This document shows, piece after piece, positions 10,616 through 22,149 of a stretch of DNA of 64,000 bases. This DNA comes from Begonia masoniana (lineage: Eukaryota; Streptophyta; Magnoliopsida; Cucurbitales; Begoniaceae). A program made the translations under genes and the position numbers. The notes beneath the pieces were generated by a model. That model was not told where the DNA came from and ran no database searches. It saw only the letters and a list, made by a program, of their open reading frames with translations. The stretch is from NCBI GenBank assembly GCA_022432975.1, contig CM039514.1:11222668-11286667 (forward strand), in the 5' to 3' direction. Within the stretch, counting starts at the first letter, position 1; every line of letters starts with the position of its first letter.

Positions 10616-12785
10616 TGTAACGCCCCGAGTTATCTGAACCCGGTTTTTCACACAAACTCCGTACATGACTAAAATTTCTACCATATTATTTTATTTTTTT
10701 TTTTAGAACTTGCAGCGGAAATCATTTGAACAAACTGAAAGCTAAACAAAATCATAAAAAGTGTTTGGATGATCGGGCGAAATGTTAGAAATATTCGTCC
10801 AAGAGAAAATAAGAGTTAAATCACGAATTTCTTTAAAAGTGGCGAAGGTCAAACGCATCTGCCGCTGAACCGAGTCAACGGAAGAGGCTGAAAACAGAAA
10901 ACAGAAGACATCATCCGGTCACAAAGCGACAAAATATTCTCTACACCTTCCGATGGTTTTACTCACGACATCCACCGGTCGCTAAACGACAAAAGACTCC
11001 CTACATCATCCGGTGAATTTACACACGACATCCACCGGTGACTAACGACAAAAACCCTCCTACATCCACCGATGACTAAACGACAATAATTCTCCTACAT
11101 CTGCCGATGAGTTTACTGAGACAACATCCGATAGACTTAAACCTACACCTTCCGATGACGTCAGCACGCATCTGCCGATGAGTTTACTGAGACAACATCC
11201 GATAGACTTAAACCTACACCTTCCGATGATGTCAGCACGCATCTGCCGATGAGTTTACTGAGACATCATCCGATGGCTTTTCTGAAAACATCTTCCGATG
11301 GACAACATAACTCAACATTTACCGATAGACATCATCTACCGGTAGAAAACAGAGTACATTTCAACTACTCCTCACTATACATACACAACACCAATTACAG
11401 AAAGGAATTTGCTTACTTTTCCAAGACCATTCAGAAACAACTCAAACCATCACATTAATCAAATCCAGTAAAAATAACATTTAAAACTCGACATATCACC
11501 GTTATTAGAAAAATCTCAAAACGTGTTCAAAGTACTGAAACCACTACTGTTATGGAAACTTAACATTTCTAAATTTCAAACACTGTCAACTAAATCTTCT
11601 CACCAACAAACATCAGTTAAATCGCCTCATCAGTTCACCAGATCCGTAGCATGAGTGTGCTCCCCCAACCAGTCTATCCCTCAATAAACTCAGAGGATTC
11701 ACCTGCTGTCACTTCTTCACCTACATCACAAAACTCATCTATTAGCCTAATGCTAAGTAAGCAAAGCAATGATAGAAAGAAAAGAATGAAATGCCGAAAC
11801 ATGAATTCCTAAACATGCAATTTCTACTTTCTCCTCTCAGTTGTTCATGCGTTGTTTCTGTTCAGATCCCCCTGTGAAATTGGGAGTTGGATCAACTCTC
11901 CCAAAGTATAAATATCCACTGTCTCATTAAGGGTTGGATTAGCTCCCTTAACAGTAAGGCTGATTCCTTGTTCAGATCCCCCTGTGAAATTGGGAGTTGG
12001 ACCAACTCTCCCAAAGTATAAATATCCACTGTCTCATTAAGGGGCGGATTATTTCCCTTAACAGTAAAACTGATTCACATAACTGTTTTAATATGTTCAA
12101 TCCTTACCATGCCAACATGCATTCAAATTCATTTTCGTATACTTTTAAAACATGATGCATAACACACAGACACATCCCAGTAAACACAATCCGAACGTTT
12201 TGTGATGTAGGCCCGAAGGCACAAGCAAACTTTACTTACCTGGCTCTCCTGGAAATGCTCGGTTTCAAACTACTTCAGAAGTCTGCTCACCTAGGTCATA
12301 GAAAGGATATCAATTAGATTTCTTCTAAGCCTCATTCTAATCTATTCAGGAAATCATGGGAAACTAGCTTGGAAGCTTAGTTCATGGTGCATTTCCGATT
12401 CAACACTACACCCGAGCTCAACTCTCTCACAGTATTCCTCGAAACTTCACACATTGTACTCCCTCAGCTATCTAATTGTTAAAATCACAGACAGACTAAG
12501 AGAGCTTACCTAGGTTGAAAGAGAATCGAGTGAGGAAGAAATCGCTCGAAGGTTTTCTGTTGAAGAGCTGAAGGCCGGGAGAGAAATAAGGGAATTAGTG
12601 GCGGCTACCGAGCACTAAACCCCAAATCACTAACCTTAAATACATTATCCATTTTTAAATCTCTAATTACCTTTCTGCCCTTGCCTAGTCATTTATTAAC
12701 CTAATCAATAACTCCCCCAACCCTTCTATAAAAGTACATCATTAATAATAATTTAAATTTTGACTCAATGGAACCGGGTGCTACA
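10616..12785 (-). repeat. Element B LTR (right; 5' LTR in element orientation)
   Basis: Near-identical to 3774-5941, with the same internal tandem units (about 11095-11280 and 11857-12070). On the minus strand it starts TGTAGCACCC and ends CGTTACA. Confidence 0.92.
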
Positions 12786-12790
12786 CTTAA

Positions 12791-13988
12791 GGCCCTACAT
12801 CACGGAGGCTTTAGGATTTTACTTCTGTCGGGAGGTTTTGGGTAGATAAGCTGGAGTTATTCCGAGACGTCTGTTTTTCTCTTTAGGTCCTGTTATGATT
12901 ATTTCTGTTGTCTGCTGTTTTAATCTTAAGCACTGTGAATGTCCATGAATACACGATTTTCCTGAAAGTTCATGCAAAACTGTTTTCTGTACACAGTTTG
13001 AAGTTAAGAGAGATAAAATCTGACTGTAATGTATTGGTTAAGTTCGGGACGGGGATTGGCCTACTGTTTCTGTTCTGTTCTGTAAATCTGTTATGTGCCT
13101 ATCGTGCACTTGCCAGTTCCCCTATAAGCCTCACTTATACCCCTCTGCTAGTGAAACGTAATGTTCTGTAATATCACTGAATTTCTGAAAAGTTCATGCA
13201 TAGCATATGCATCACCGCATATTTTTTTATATGTTCTTACTGAGCTCTAGGTTCATAGTTGAACTCTCTGATGTAGGTACTGAACCCGTGGATGAGGACT
13301 TTGTGCATCAAGATGATGATTTGATGTAGTTGGCAGATCGAGCTCATGGGGTTTGTTGCTGCAGCCAGACATATTCTGTTTCTGTGAGGGTATTTTAAAA
13401 TTATGTCAAGTCCTGTGTAGTTTTGAAATTTGAAACCGGTGTATAGTTTTGTGTTGATGTTTGAAAACCCCTGTCTGGTGAAGTTTTGGAAATGTATATC
13501 AAGTTCTGTACAGTTTTCCCCATATCTTAAAACAATGTATAAGTTCTGATGTTTAGGTTTTAAAACCGCTAGATTTGACAGTTGAGTTTCTGTTTTAAAG
13601 TATTCTGGAATTGTTTGGAATATTTTCTCTTTAGGGTGTGCATGGATTATCTCTGAATTTTAGAGCCATCCATGCAATCTATTTTCCTTAAATTTCTGTC
13701 GTGTTTTCCTGATATGTTCAAAATCATATTTCGAGTCGTTTTTCTGAAGTTTGAAGCTTTCATACTTTCTGTTTTCACGACTTCTGTTTTTATGTCTTCC
13801 TGTTAAAAGTTGTCAAATTTTGTCTTTAAAACTACTTCTTCCGATCACATCCACCGCTGCTTTTAAAATCACTTCTACCGCTGTCACTGTTCACTTCTGT
13901 TTTATTCACATCCACCGGTGAACAGTCCATTTCTGCTTGCATCCACCGCTGCCTTTAAAATACATCTTCCGCATGACGTCATCCATAT
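12791..13988 (+). repeat. Element A 5' LTR, part 2
   Basis: Continues the LTR after element B and matches about 29935-31285 of the 3' LTR, with internal differences in the CATCCACCG repeat area. It ends at ATCCATAT (13981-13988), the hAT target site. Confidence 0.88.
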
Positions 13989-14019
13989 TAGAGATGTCAA
14001 ACGAGCGAGTCGAGCCGAG

Positions 14020-14215
14020 CCGAGTCGGGAAAGTCTCGGCTCACCGAGCCTGCCGAGCCAAACGAGCCGAGCCTAACGAGCCTGCCGAGCCTAACGAGCC
14101 GAGCCTAACGAGCTGATCAAAAAAATTTCCAACTCGAGCAGGATCACGAGTCACGAGCCTAACGAGCCGAGCCGAGCCGGCCCAACGAGCTTAACGAGCC
14201 GAGCATAACGAGCTG
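14020..14215. repeat. Left subterminal repeat array of hAT C
   Basis: Dense copies of CGAGCC and AACGAGC in direct orientation. Short subterminal repeats of this kind are the transposase binding sites in Ac/Ds. Confidence 0.7.
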
Positions 14216-14299
14216 AGCTTACAATTATATAAATAAAAATTTCTGATTGTATAACTAAAATCTAAAATATATCATAAAATATACTACAATTACCTAAAT

Positions 14300-15813
14300 T
14301 TAAAATAAATATGTCAACAAATTCAATGCATAAAATAAACTAAAAATGTAGGTGAAAAATAAAATAACTCTAGCTCTTGACTGGTCGCCGTCGGGCTCAT
14401 CGTTGTCCCCACCCTCTTGTGGAGGGCGATATGGTCTCAATAGGTGCTCAAGAAAGATAGGTAAATTTGGGGTCACTCCATTCATATTGTCATAATGAGT
14501 ATCTAATGATCTCACATATCGTGCACAGAAGTTTGTCAGCTCTACCGAATGATTTTGCATATGCGTCAACCAATTTTCGATGCGTGTTTGCTGAACGGAA
14601 ATATTTTCCAGCTTTTGTCTTGCATCCTGTTCAAAGGTGGTATGTTGATTGGAAATATTTTCTAACCTTTGTGTTATATCTTGCTGAAAGCTGGTCTGTT
14701 GAGCAGTCATATCGGCAAACATTTTGGTAAGATTTTCTAACATCAGCCCCGTATCGGTAGTTGATAAAGAGCGGGGTGGCACGGCCGATGATGTAGAGGC
14801 ACCTTGATCGAGAGGTATAGTTGATTGATTTTCATATCGTTGTTTTCGACGTGTCTCGGCGCGCACTCTTTTTGCCTCCGCTATGCTACCTTCTGCATAA
14901 GTCATAATACCATCTTTGTGCCGGATACGAGGCAATGGCATTAGTGGAGGAGGAATTTCAGCATGAATATCATCCTCAATGAATCCCAGTCCATTTGCTC
15001 TAGCTTTGCCGTACGGCCAGTTGGCTATTCTTGAAATATTTGATGACAAGTAAAGCATTGGCTGTATCCATACATCGTCAGAGCTCATAGGGACATTTTC
15101 TGCAGCGCATAAGTGCGTGATAAGGATGGGGTGGACATGAGCTGCAGTGGTCGAACCCTTACCATATGCACTGATATTACCATGGATAATTCGCCCGACA
15201 TTTATGGAGCGACATTTATGGAGCTTACCTCCCGCTCTTTGGTAAGCTCAGTCCTTTGGGACGTCGGCATTAAGTTTCCTCCGATAAACCTGCACCAAGC
15301 TTGAGCATAACAGTTAAGACAATTTAGTATCAAGTGCAATGGTTGAGCTCGGTTTTTGATGGAGTAAACCCATTGTGAACCTCGATGTCCCAGCTCTTGT
15401 ATAATCATCTCATAGTCTGGTCCCTCTTCTATCATAGTATGATAATCATCTTCATATAAGATATCCAAACCAAACTTAGCATTTATGAACTCGGCAGAGA
15501 AGTCGATGTTCTTATTGCGAACTTCAACCGTACTAGCATTATTTGAATTGGATACTCTCAAATTTGCGTAGAATTCACGAACGATATTTACGTTCGCATC
15601 ACCACCTAATATAGCTAGATTCTCCCATTTTCGTTCCTTAATCATGTCTAAAATATCTCCATCACACTCACCGGGGGAAAACTGGATTTCACATATAATA
15701 GGTTTATTTTTTGCCATGAAATCCGTGAAATATTTCTTTGCCTCAGAATTGATGAACGAGTGATCGATTCGAGAGCTTGAACTTGAAGAAGCTTTTAAAC
15801 GTTTTGGCGGCAT
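14300..15813 (-). pseudogene. Transposase_32-like protein 1 (frameshifted by a 14-bp duplication)
   Basis: The N-terminal frame starts at 15813 (MPPKRLKASSSSS) and contains the 'putative plant transposon protein' fold features FYANLRV and AQAWCRFIGGNLMPTSQRTELTKERE. It then hits a perfect 14-bp tandem duplication (15197-15210, 15211-15224) that shifts the frame. The rest continues in the other frame to 14300 with a VPMSSDDVW block and a coiled-coil tail of three heptad-rich repeats (QQTSFQQDI, QHTTFEQDA, QQTRIENWL). Without the duplication it would be one ~500-residue protein. The biochemical function of this family is not established. It lies 3' of the transposase on the same strand inside hAT C. 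Confidence 0.75.
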
Positions 15814-17162
15814 ATTTTTTTAACCTGTGACAAAACAGGAAACACAAATACTAAACACCTCACTTCAAACACACCTAAATAAACAAAACAACATATTATA
15901 TTTGTGTAACAGATAATTTCATAATTTGTGACTTAGAAATCTCAAGTAGACATTTCATCGAACAATTGGTGTGCACAATTATAAAACTTGATTTACAATT
16001 ACTTTTCTATCTCAAACCAACCTCAGCAATCAAAAATCAACCCATTCCACAGAATAATGCGAAGTAATCGAATAATATTCACTTAATTATCAAAGGGTGG
16101 AACTTGGAAGAAATATAACCTAGTCGAGTCGGATGGTGAGCCACTTAGCCTTGAGCTGGATTCGCGGAGGTCGAAGTTATGGTGCGAAATACTTCGATTG
16201 ACGGGAGCCGAGAGGGGAGGCGCTGGGAGATTTAGCAGTGTTCGGCGCGGGCGATTGACGGGAGCCGGGAGGGTAGGCGCTGGGACTGGGAGATTTAGCA
16301 GTGTTCGGCGCAGGCTACTGCGATTGACGGGAGCCGGGAGGGGAGGCGCTGGGACTGGGAGATTCAGATTAGCAGTCAGTGTTCGGCGCGGGCATACAAT
16401 CGGGACTCGGGGTCGGGGAACTCGGAAGGGCGCAGGGCCGAACTCTTCGAAGGGGTTGACGGTTCACGGTTGTTGTGATTTGTGAATTCAATCTAAATTA
16501 AAAAGAAACAGAATTCAATCTAAATTAAAAAGAAACAGAGAGAGGGCCGATACCTCGCCCCAAGTGGGGCGAGGTATCGGCTCAGGCCGATAACTCGCCC
16601 ACGTAAGGCGAGGTATCGGCCCTCTCTCTGTTTTAAACATGTTTTAAACAGAACGAGGGCCGATACCTCGCCCACTTGGAGCGACTGATAGGCCTTCGAT
16701 CTGTTTTAAACAGACTGAGGGCCGAGAAGTCGCCCCAATTGGGCGACTTCTCGGCTCCAGGTGGGGCGAGGTATCGGCTCTCGGGCGACTTCTCGGCACT
16801 CAGTCATATATTTAAAACGCAAGTGAAACAAACATGAGAATTGAGATACGTAACAATTTCAAAAATATAATCTTCTAGTTAATTATAAATTTGTACAAAT
16901 TAATACAAATTAAACGCATAGTTTTGCCATCCATCTAATAGTCAAATAGTCAATCATCATCCATTACAAATTACAAAATCAAAAAATTACAAAAGTGAAA
17001 CAAACATGAGATATGTAACAATTTCAAAAATATAATCTTCTAGTTCATTTTGTACAAATTAAACTTATACAAATTAATACAAATTAAACGCATAGTTTTG
17101 CCATCCATCTGGCATCTAATAGTCAATCATCATCCATTACAAAATCAAAAAATTACAAAAGG
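15814..17162. other. Spacer between hAT C genes: GC-rich tandem repeat and palindromes
   Basis: No gene. It holds a ~62-70 bp GC-rich tandem unit in about three copies (16195-16400), the palindrome cluster at 16547-16800, and an approximate direct repeat of about 100-150 bp (16810-16980 vs 16990-17160). The 96-codon frame over the GC-rich repeat is a repeat artefact. Confidence 0.7.
16547..16800. repeat. Palindrome cluster P1 (GGCGAGGTATCGG type)
   Basis: A perfect 16+2+16 palindrome at 16547-16580 (arm CCGATACCTCGCCCCA) is followed by further half-sites and imperfect copies. A second type, with arm GCCGAGAAGTCGCCC and a 5-nt centre, lies at 16721-16755. These can form strong hairpins or be dimeric protein sites. 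They sit upstream of Transposase_32-like gene 1. Confidence 0.85.
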
Positions 17163-19184
17163 CTAATCTTGTTGTTGAACTTCCAAATTTTGAAATTCTT
17201 CGATTATTTCATCATGTCTCTGTTGATTTCTTGAAGCAGCATCATTCCAATCCTTCATGCAAATGAGTGCCTCCACGAGATCAGGTGCAAGTCTTCCTCG
17301 TCGATCGTTGTACACACGTCCACCTGCACTAAAAACAGATTCCGATGCTACAGTTGAGACCGGAGGTGTTAGTAGATCCCGTGCCATTACAGACAGAATA
17401 GGATATGTATTAGAAAACATTTTCCACCAATTTAAAATATCAAAATTTTCCTCACGAGAAAATTGATACCTAGTGTCAAAATAAATTTCCAGTTCATTTC
17501 GCATAGAACTAGAATATGCATCTGTATCTAATTCATTCCAAATATCATGAATACTAAAATGTGAAACTCCAATATCTCCACCCCTACTTGAACCAGCAGC
17601 ATGTGAAGAAACACGACTACTCAGATTTGAATATTTAGATTCATAAGAAGAATATAAACTAGTAATTCTATGACTTATTTGATCTACAGAAAATAAAGAA
17701 GGAGTTTGTAAATTATTAGAAATTTTATTAACAATGAGAGATACTCCTCTTAACTTATATCTAGGATCCATTATACATGCATAACAAAAAATAGGAGGGA
17801 TGTCAAGCCAATACTTTTTAAATTTTATTTCCATTTTATCAAGTATATCTCTAAATTCTTCTATATGTCGATATTGTGCAAAATTACCTGTTAAGTTTAT
17901 AAAAATTGGAAGAACAAGATGAGAAGTAGGATAATAAATTCCTGAACATTCATTTGTAGCCTCATAAAATGGTTTTAAAAAATTAAGAAATATATTAGCT
18001 ATATCGCAACTAGATTTATCAAGATGAATACTTTGAGTTTTCTCACTAATAAAAGTACAGATAACTTGCCAATATGGCCTAGCATTTTCTAACATTAAAT
18101 AAGTAGAATTTCACCTATTATCTACGTCAGTTTTTAATTTTCGTGGTTTAAGTTGAGCAGCTTTACAAAAATCTCTATATTCTTGTTGCCTCGAATTATA
18201 TCCAATTATATAAGAAATTGCTGATCTAATTGATTCAATATGAGGTGAAATAAATGTCATACCATCTTTAACAACTAAATTTAAAATATGACAAACACAT
18301 CTCATATGAAACATAGAATTGTGAGTAGCATGTAATTGAAAATAATTTTTAAAATGAGAAATAGCAGAATCATTAGCACTAGCATTATCAAGTGTTATGC
18401 TAAATATTCTATCTTTAATAGAAATAGAATATTCTTGCAATATTGCAAGAATATATTTATAAATTGTAATACCAGTGTGGGGATATTCACAATTACGAAA
18501 TCCTAAAATTCTTTTATTTAATTGCCAAGATTCATCTATGAAATGAGAAGTTACAACTACATATCCTATAGAATTACGTGCACTCCATAAGTCAGACGTA
18601 ATACAAATAGACATTGAAGGAGCATTCGAAAAAAATACAATTAATTCATTTTTCATATCATTAAACATTTTAATGATATCATTTCTAGTAGTACTTCTAG
18701 GAACACGTTTAAAGTTAGGAGTAGCATATTCTTTCATAAAATTTTCAAATTCAACACTATCAGTAAACGCTAGGGGCAATTCACATTGTGTTACAAGTTT
18801 TGCTATTCCTTCTCTCATTTTATTCTGTGAATACATAAAAGTGCCACTACCACTAGCATTTAATAATCTTTGCGTAGGATCTCTAACTTCATCATTTAAA
18901 TGACACTTTTGATAATGCCTATTTAGTGAGGTGGTTGAACTACTAGCAACGTATGCATAATTTTTAATCCAATATTTACATTGAGCTCTAGATTCTATTT
19001 TTCCACCTATTTTAATATCTTTCATTACAAAATGTTTCCATACCTCAGAAGTTTTGTTTCTTTTTTTTTTAGGTGATGAAGTGGAAGTGGATGCTTGTGT
19101 AGATGATTGTCCTATTGAAAATGCATTTTCCCTAATTTCTTCAATATCATCATCAAAATCAATGTTACAATCACGTGGATCCAT
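17163..19184 (-). pseudogene. hAT transposase (BED finger, hATC), one nonsense codon
   Basis: About 673 codons from ATG 19184 (MDPRDCNID). Domains: Ser/Thr-rich N terminus; BED-type zinc finger (SEVWKHF...C-x2-C...H-x4-H, HYQKCH); RNase H-like catalytic region with ITSDLWSARNS and LDNASANDSA carrying the two expected Asp residues; MRCVCHILNLVV; C-terminal hATC dimerisation block VSTVASESVFSAGGRVYNDR. A single TGA at 18111-18113 replaces the Trp of the conserved N-R-W-N-S-T motif (TGG to TGA); otherwise the frame is open. RICESLEEPER/DAYSLEEPER-type. It would cut and paste the element in the nucleus, but this copy is probably inactive because of the stop. Confidence 0.9.
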
Positions 19185-20265
19185 AATTAAAAATAATTTC
19201 AAATAAATGATACCAGAACCAAATTCCAACAAGATATTTTATGTTTTGTATGTGATGGTGTGAATTGATCACTTATACAGTATAACCTACGAAAATAAAT
19301 TAATGTATGTTAGTCAAATTGTATAACTATTAAATATAATTAAAAATTTTGTAAATCTAAAAAGAATAAACTAAATTTTACCTTGTTGAACTTTGCCTTG
19401 AAGGTTTGAACTTTGAATCACAGAGAGGCAGATAGCAGAGTACAGGAGTAGTAAAATAAGTAATTGAATTGAACTATTGAAGTGAAGTGAGAGAGATTGA
19501 GAGATTGAGGTGAAAATAAACCAAGGGAGGATTAGAATTTTATAGAAAAAATGGAGTGAACTAGTGAAGTGAAGGGGGAGAGCAAAAGCAACGGCCACAA
19601 AATCTCAGCGACTCAGCGTTTTCTTGTTACCGTTGCATTGTTAATGTTACCGTTGGAATTGGCTCTGTTTCAGTTTTTAGTTTTTACCAATTAAAACTGG
19701 TCGACCCTAGTGAATTGGCTCTGTTTTACCAATTAAAACTGGTCGACCCTAGTGAGTTGGCTCTGTTACCAATTAAAACTGGTCGACCCCAGTGACTTAT
19801 GGTCGACACTGTAATTTCTGTTTTCATTTGTGACACTTTATGGTCGACCCTAGTGCGTTATGGTCGACACTTGAATTGCTTCTGTAATTTCTGTTTTCAT
19901 TTGTCACATTTAATGGTCGACCCCAGTTAGTTATGGTCGACACTTGAATTGCTTCTGTAACTTTTATTTTCATTTGTCACATTTAATGGTCGACCCTAAT
20001 GAGTTTTGGTCGACACTCCTTTTGACATTATAAAAAAAACAATTGTAGTCCTTAACATTTCATTTTAAATATTGCAAAATTAATTCCAAAACAGTTAAAC
20101 AGACAACAGATATAGATAAGTACAAAAATAAGTAACTCAGTTTTCATTTTTTAATCATTCAAATTTCAATAATTACAATTTACATATCCACTGGTGAAGT
20201 CACTATATTTTTCATAAACTATGAAAAGCACACAAACAAAGACAAACACAAACAAAGACAAAATG
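19185..20265. other. hAT C spacer with GGTCGACC array P2a
   Basis: Contains the transposase 5' leader on the minus strand (19185-19620) and the P2a array. A short frame at 19371-19598 has no recognisable domain. Confidence 0.6.
19699..20016. repeat. Palindrome array P2a (GGTCGAC x10)
   Basis: Ten GGTCGAC sites in about 320 bp, mostly alternating GGTCGACCCTAGTG and TGGTCGACACT in longer tandem units with TTTTCATTTGTCACA spacers. It lies downstream of Transposase_32-like gene 2. Confidence 0.88.
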
Positions 20266-21609
20266 TCACTGAGATGGAGAGTAACATGGATCGTCAAAAG
20301 GATCAAAAGAATCGACTGGAGGATCGACTGGAGGCGGAGCTGGAGGATCGACTGGAGGGTATATTCTGCCATTCCAATAATCTTGAAGAAAATAAAGATG
20401 CCCGTGAACGTCATTGAATTCTTCATGGAGTTCATCTTCAATCGCGTCCATCCTAGCGTCCATCCGAGCTTCCATCTGATCAAAGCGATCGAGAATCACG
20501 TTCTGAAAGGAGTCAAATGCTGTGCCAATGCTAGCTATATTGGCCTCCAAAGTGTTGACCCTTTCCTCAAGGGAAGAGAAACTTCCTCTAGATGCATTGG
20601 ATGGGGGTTCAGTAGTTTGTCTTTGCTCGTTACCACCCTCGCCAATTTCCATATATGAGGGTTCAGCTTCAGCCCCAGCCCCAGATGCACCAGCTCCTGC
20701 TCCAGCTTGTTCTCCTTTGAAAATCCACTCCCCAGTCGCATTGAGTACTATCCCCATTCTTGCTAGAGAGGAAGTGGTGTAGATGTCAGTTTTCTTCAAA
20801 GGTAATCGAGTCGCTGAACTAGGAATTTGGACACTATTGACCTCAAAAATCTTCATTAGAAGAAGATTAAAGGGTAAAGACTTGGCCGGGTTGGAGAATA
20901 CTTGCAGCATCCGTTTCAAAATTACGTACCCAACGTTAAATGATTCTCCTCGAAAGATTTTATACAGAACATAGAGATCCATCCCACTAATATGATCTCT
21001 ATGTCCATCTCTTGGTAAAAGATTGTAAGTAATCATGTGGTGGATGAGTCGTGCACGTACATTTAAATCATTAGCCTTTGGTTTCAACGGAAGGAATTGA
21101 TTTGGATCCTTAACAATCATTCTCAAAAATTCAGTTCCTTCACTAGTGCCCACAAAATCAGGATACTTGGCTGCCTCATAATAACATTCAGCCTCGTTGT
21201 TGAACTCACATTCTAAAATTGTATTTATTGAACTTGGGGATATCTCTATGTGTTTTCCATACACATAACTAATAATTTTGAGAGGCCTCAAAGAATGTTC
21301 TAAATTTGCGTAGAACATTCTCACTGGAGTTTCAATGCAAGGTCCATCAAAATCAAACAACTCATATAACCCCAGAGCCTTTAACAGCTGTTCCAAATTT
21401 AAGCTATATAAATCATAAAATTCTACTCTTCTACTTAAAATCAGGGGTTTGAACTGAAAATCATCATCATACCGTTTCAATGAATCAGAATTCTTGAATA
21501 AAGGAGAGGGCCATGTAGGTTGTTGGTCAATTTCAGCGGATGGAGTAGCATTCTTTGATCTCCTTTTGTGAATGGGGAGTTTGCTGCGAGTGCGAGATGA
21601 TGAAGACAT
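20266..21609 (-). CDS. Transposase_32-like protein 2 (intact, 447 aa)
   Basis: Open from ATG 21609 (MSSSSRTRSKLPIHKRRSK, a basic, possibly nuclear-targeting N terminus) to a normal stop. The core has FYANLEHSLRPLK, the conserved block LLPRDGHRDHISGMDLYVLYK and the LARMGIV...GEWIFK block shared with the copies at 51.7, 58.5, 61 and 62.6 kb. After a Gly/Ala hinge comes a predicted coiled coil (SSLEERVNTLEANIASIG ... DQMEARMDARMDAIEDEL) and a Pro/Asp-rich tail. It is the only undamaged copy in the window. Its role is unknown; the family is annotated only as putative plant transposon protein. GGTCGACC sites lie on both sides. Confidence 0.8.
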   Translation of the reverse strand: MSSSSRTRSKLPIHKRRSKNATPSAEIDQQPTWPSPLFKNSDSLKRYDDDFQFKPLILSRRVEFYDLYSLNLEQLLKALGLYELFDFDGPCIETPVRMFYANLEHSLRPLKIISYVYGKHIEISPSSINTILECEFNNEAECYYEAAKYPDFVGTSEGTEFLRMIVKDPNQFLPLKPKANDLNVRARLIHHMITYNLLPRDGHRDHISGMDLYVLYKIFRGESFNVGYVILKRMLQVFSNPAKSLPFNLLLMKIFEVNSVQIPSSATRLPLKKTDIYTTSSLARMGIVLNATGEWIFKGEQAGAGAGASGAGAEAEPSYMEIGEGGNEQRQTTEPPSNASRGSFSSLEERVNTLEANIASIGTAFDSFQNVILDRFDQMEARMDARMDAIEDELHEEFNDVHGHLYFLQDYWNGRIYPPVDPPAPPPVDPPVDSFDPFDDPCYSPSQ

Positions 21610-22020
21610 TGGAGGTGTAAAATGAAGAGAAGAGATGAATATTAGAAGAAAATGTCACAGAATGGTCGAAAATAGCCGATGGCAGTCGAAAGGTGAGACT
21701 CGAGAGAGAAGGGTCGAGAGTTAGGGTTTTTGGTCGACCCTAGGAATAAAATGATTTTTTATGTGTCGACCAGTTACATTAGTGGTCGCCACTTGCAAAT
21801 GGCCGATATATCGCTCATAGGCCGATATATCACTCCTGTTTGAATTGACTGTTGTTACTTAATAGTTAATACTTGTTATTTGTTAATAGTTAATAAATTA
21901 TGTTATTTGTTAATTGTTATTATAATATTTTATATAATATCACTTGCAGTAAATTTAAATATATAATCAACTAATCTAATTAATTATATTTATATCATTA
22001 CAATTTACAATTGCAATTTA
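21610..22020. repeat. Flank of Transposase_32-like gene 2 with P2b sites
   Basis: Upstream of gene 2: a GGTCGACCCTAGG site (21730-21742), TGTCGACCAG (21762-21771), and two GGCCGATATATC copies (about 21800-21835). The rest is AT-rich. Confidence 0.7.
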
Positions 22021-22149
22021 CAATTTTGCAGGATAGCATAACTCAGCAGAGTGGGAGATCAGATTATCGATGGTCAGGCCGACTCAGGCGTCGCCGCGTC
22101 GGAGAGGGTTCAGCGCTCACCGCAGTGGCGCAGTCCGCAGAACCCGAGC

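Larger units (their letters stand above)
3774..12785 (-). mobile_element. Ty3 chromovirus element B (Tekay/Del-like), young copy
   Basis: 9012 bp, inserted in the 5' LTR of element A, bounded by a perfect 5-bp duplication CTTAA (3769-3773, 12786-12790). Coding is on the minus strand, so the right LTR is the functional 5' LTR. LTRs are 2168 and 2170 bp with about 30 differences by eye (roughly 1-2%), so insertion is recent. The order is gag, protease, RT, RNase H, integrase with chromo-like tail. Three or four lesions break the single long frame. Confidence 0.94.
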
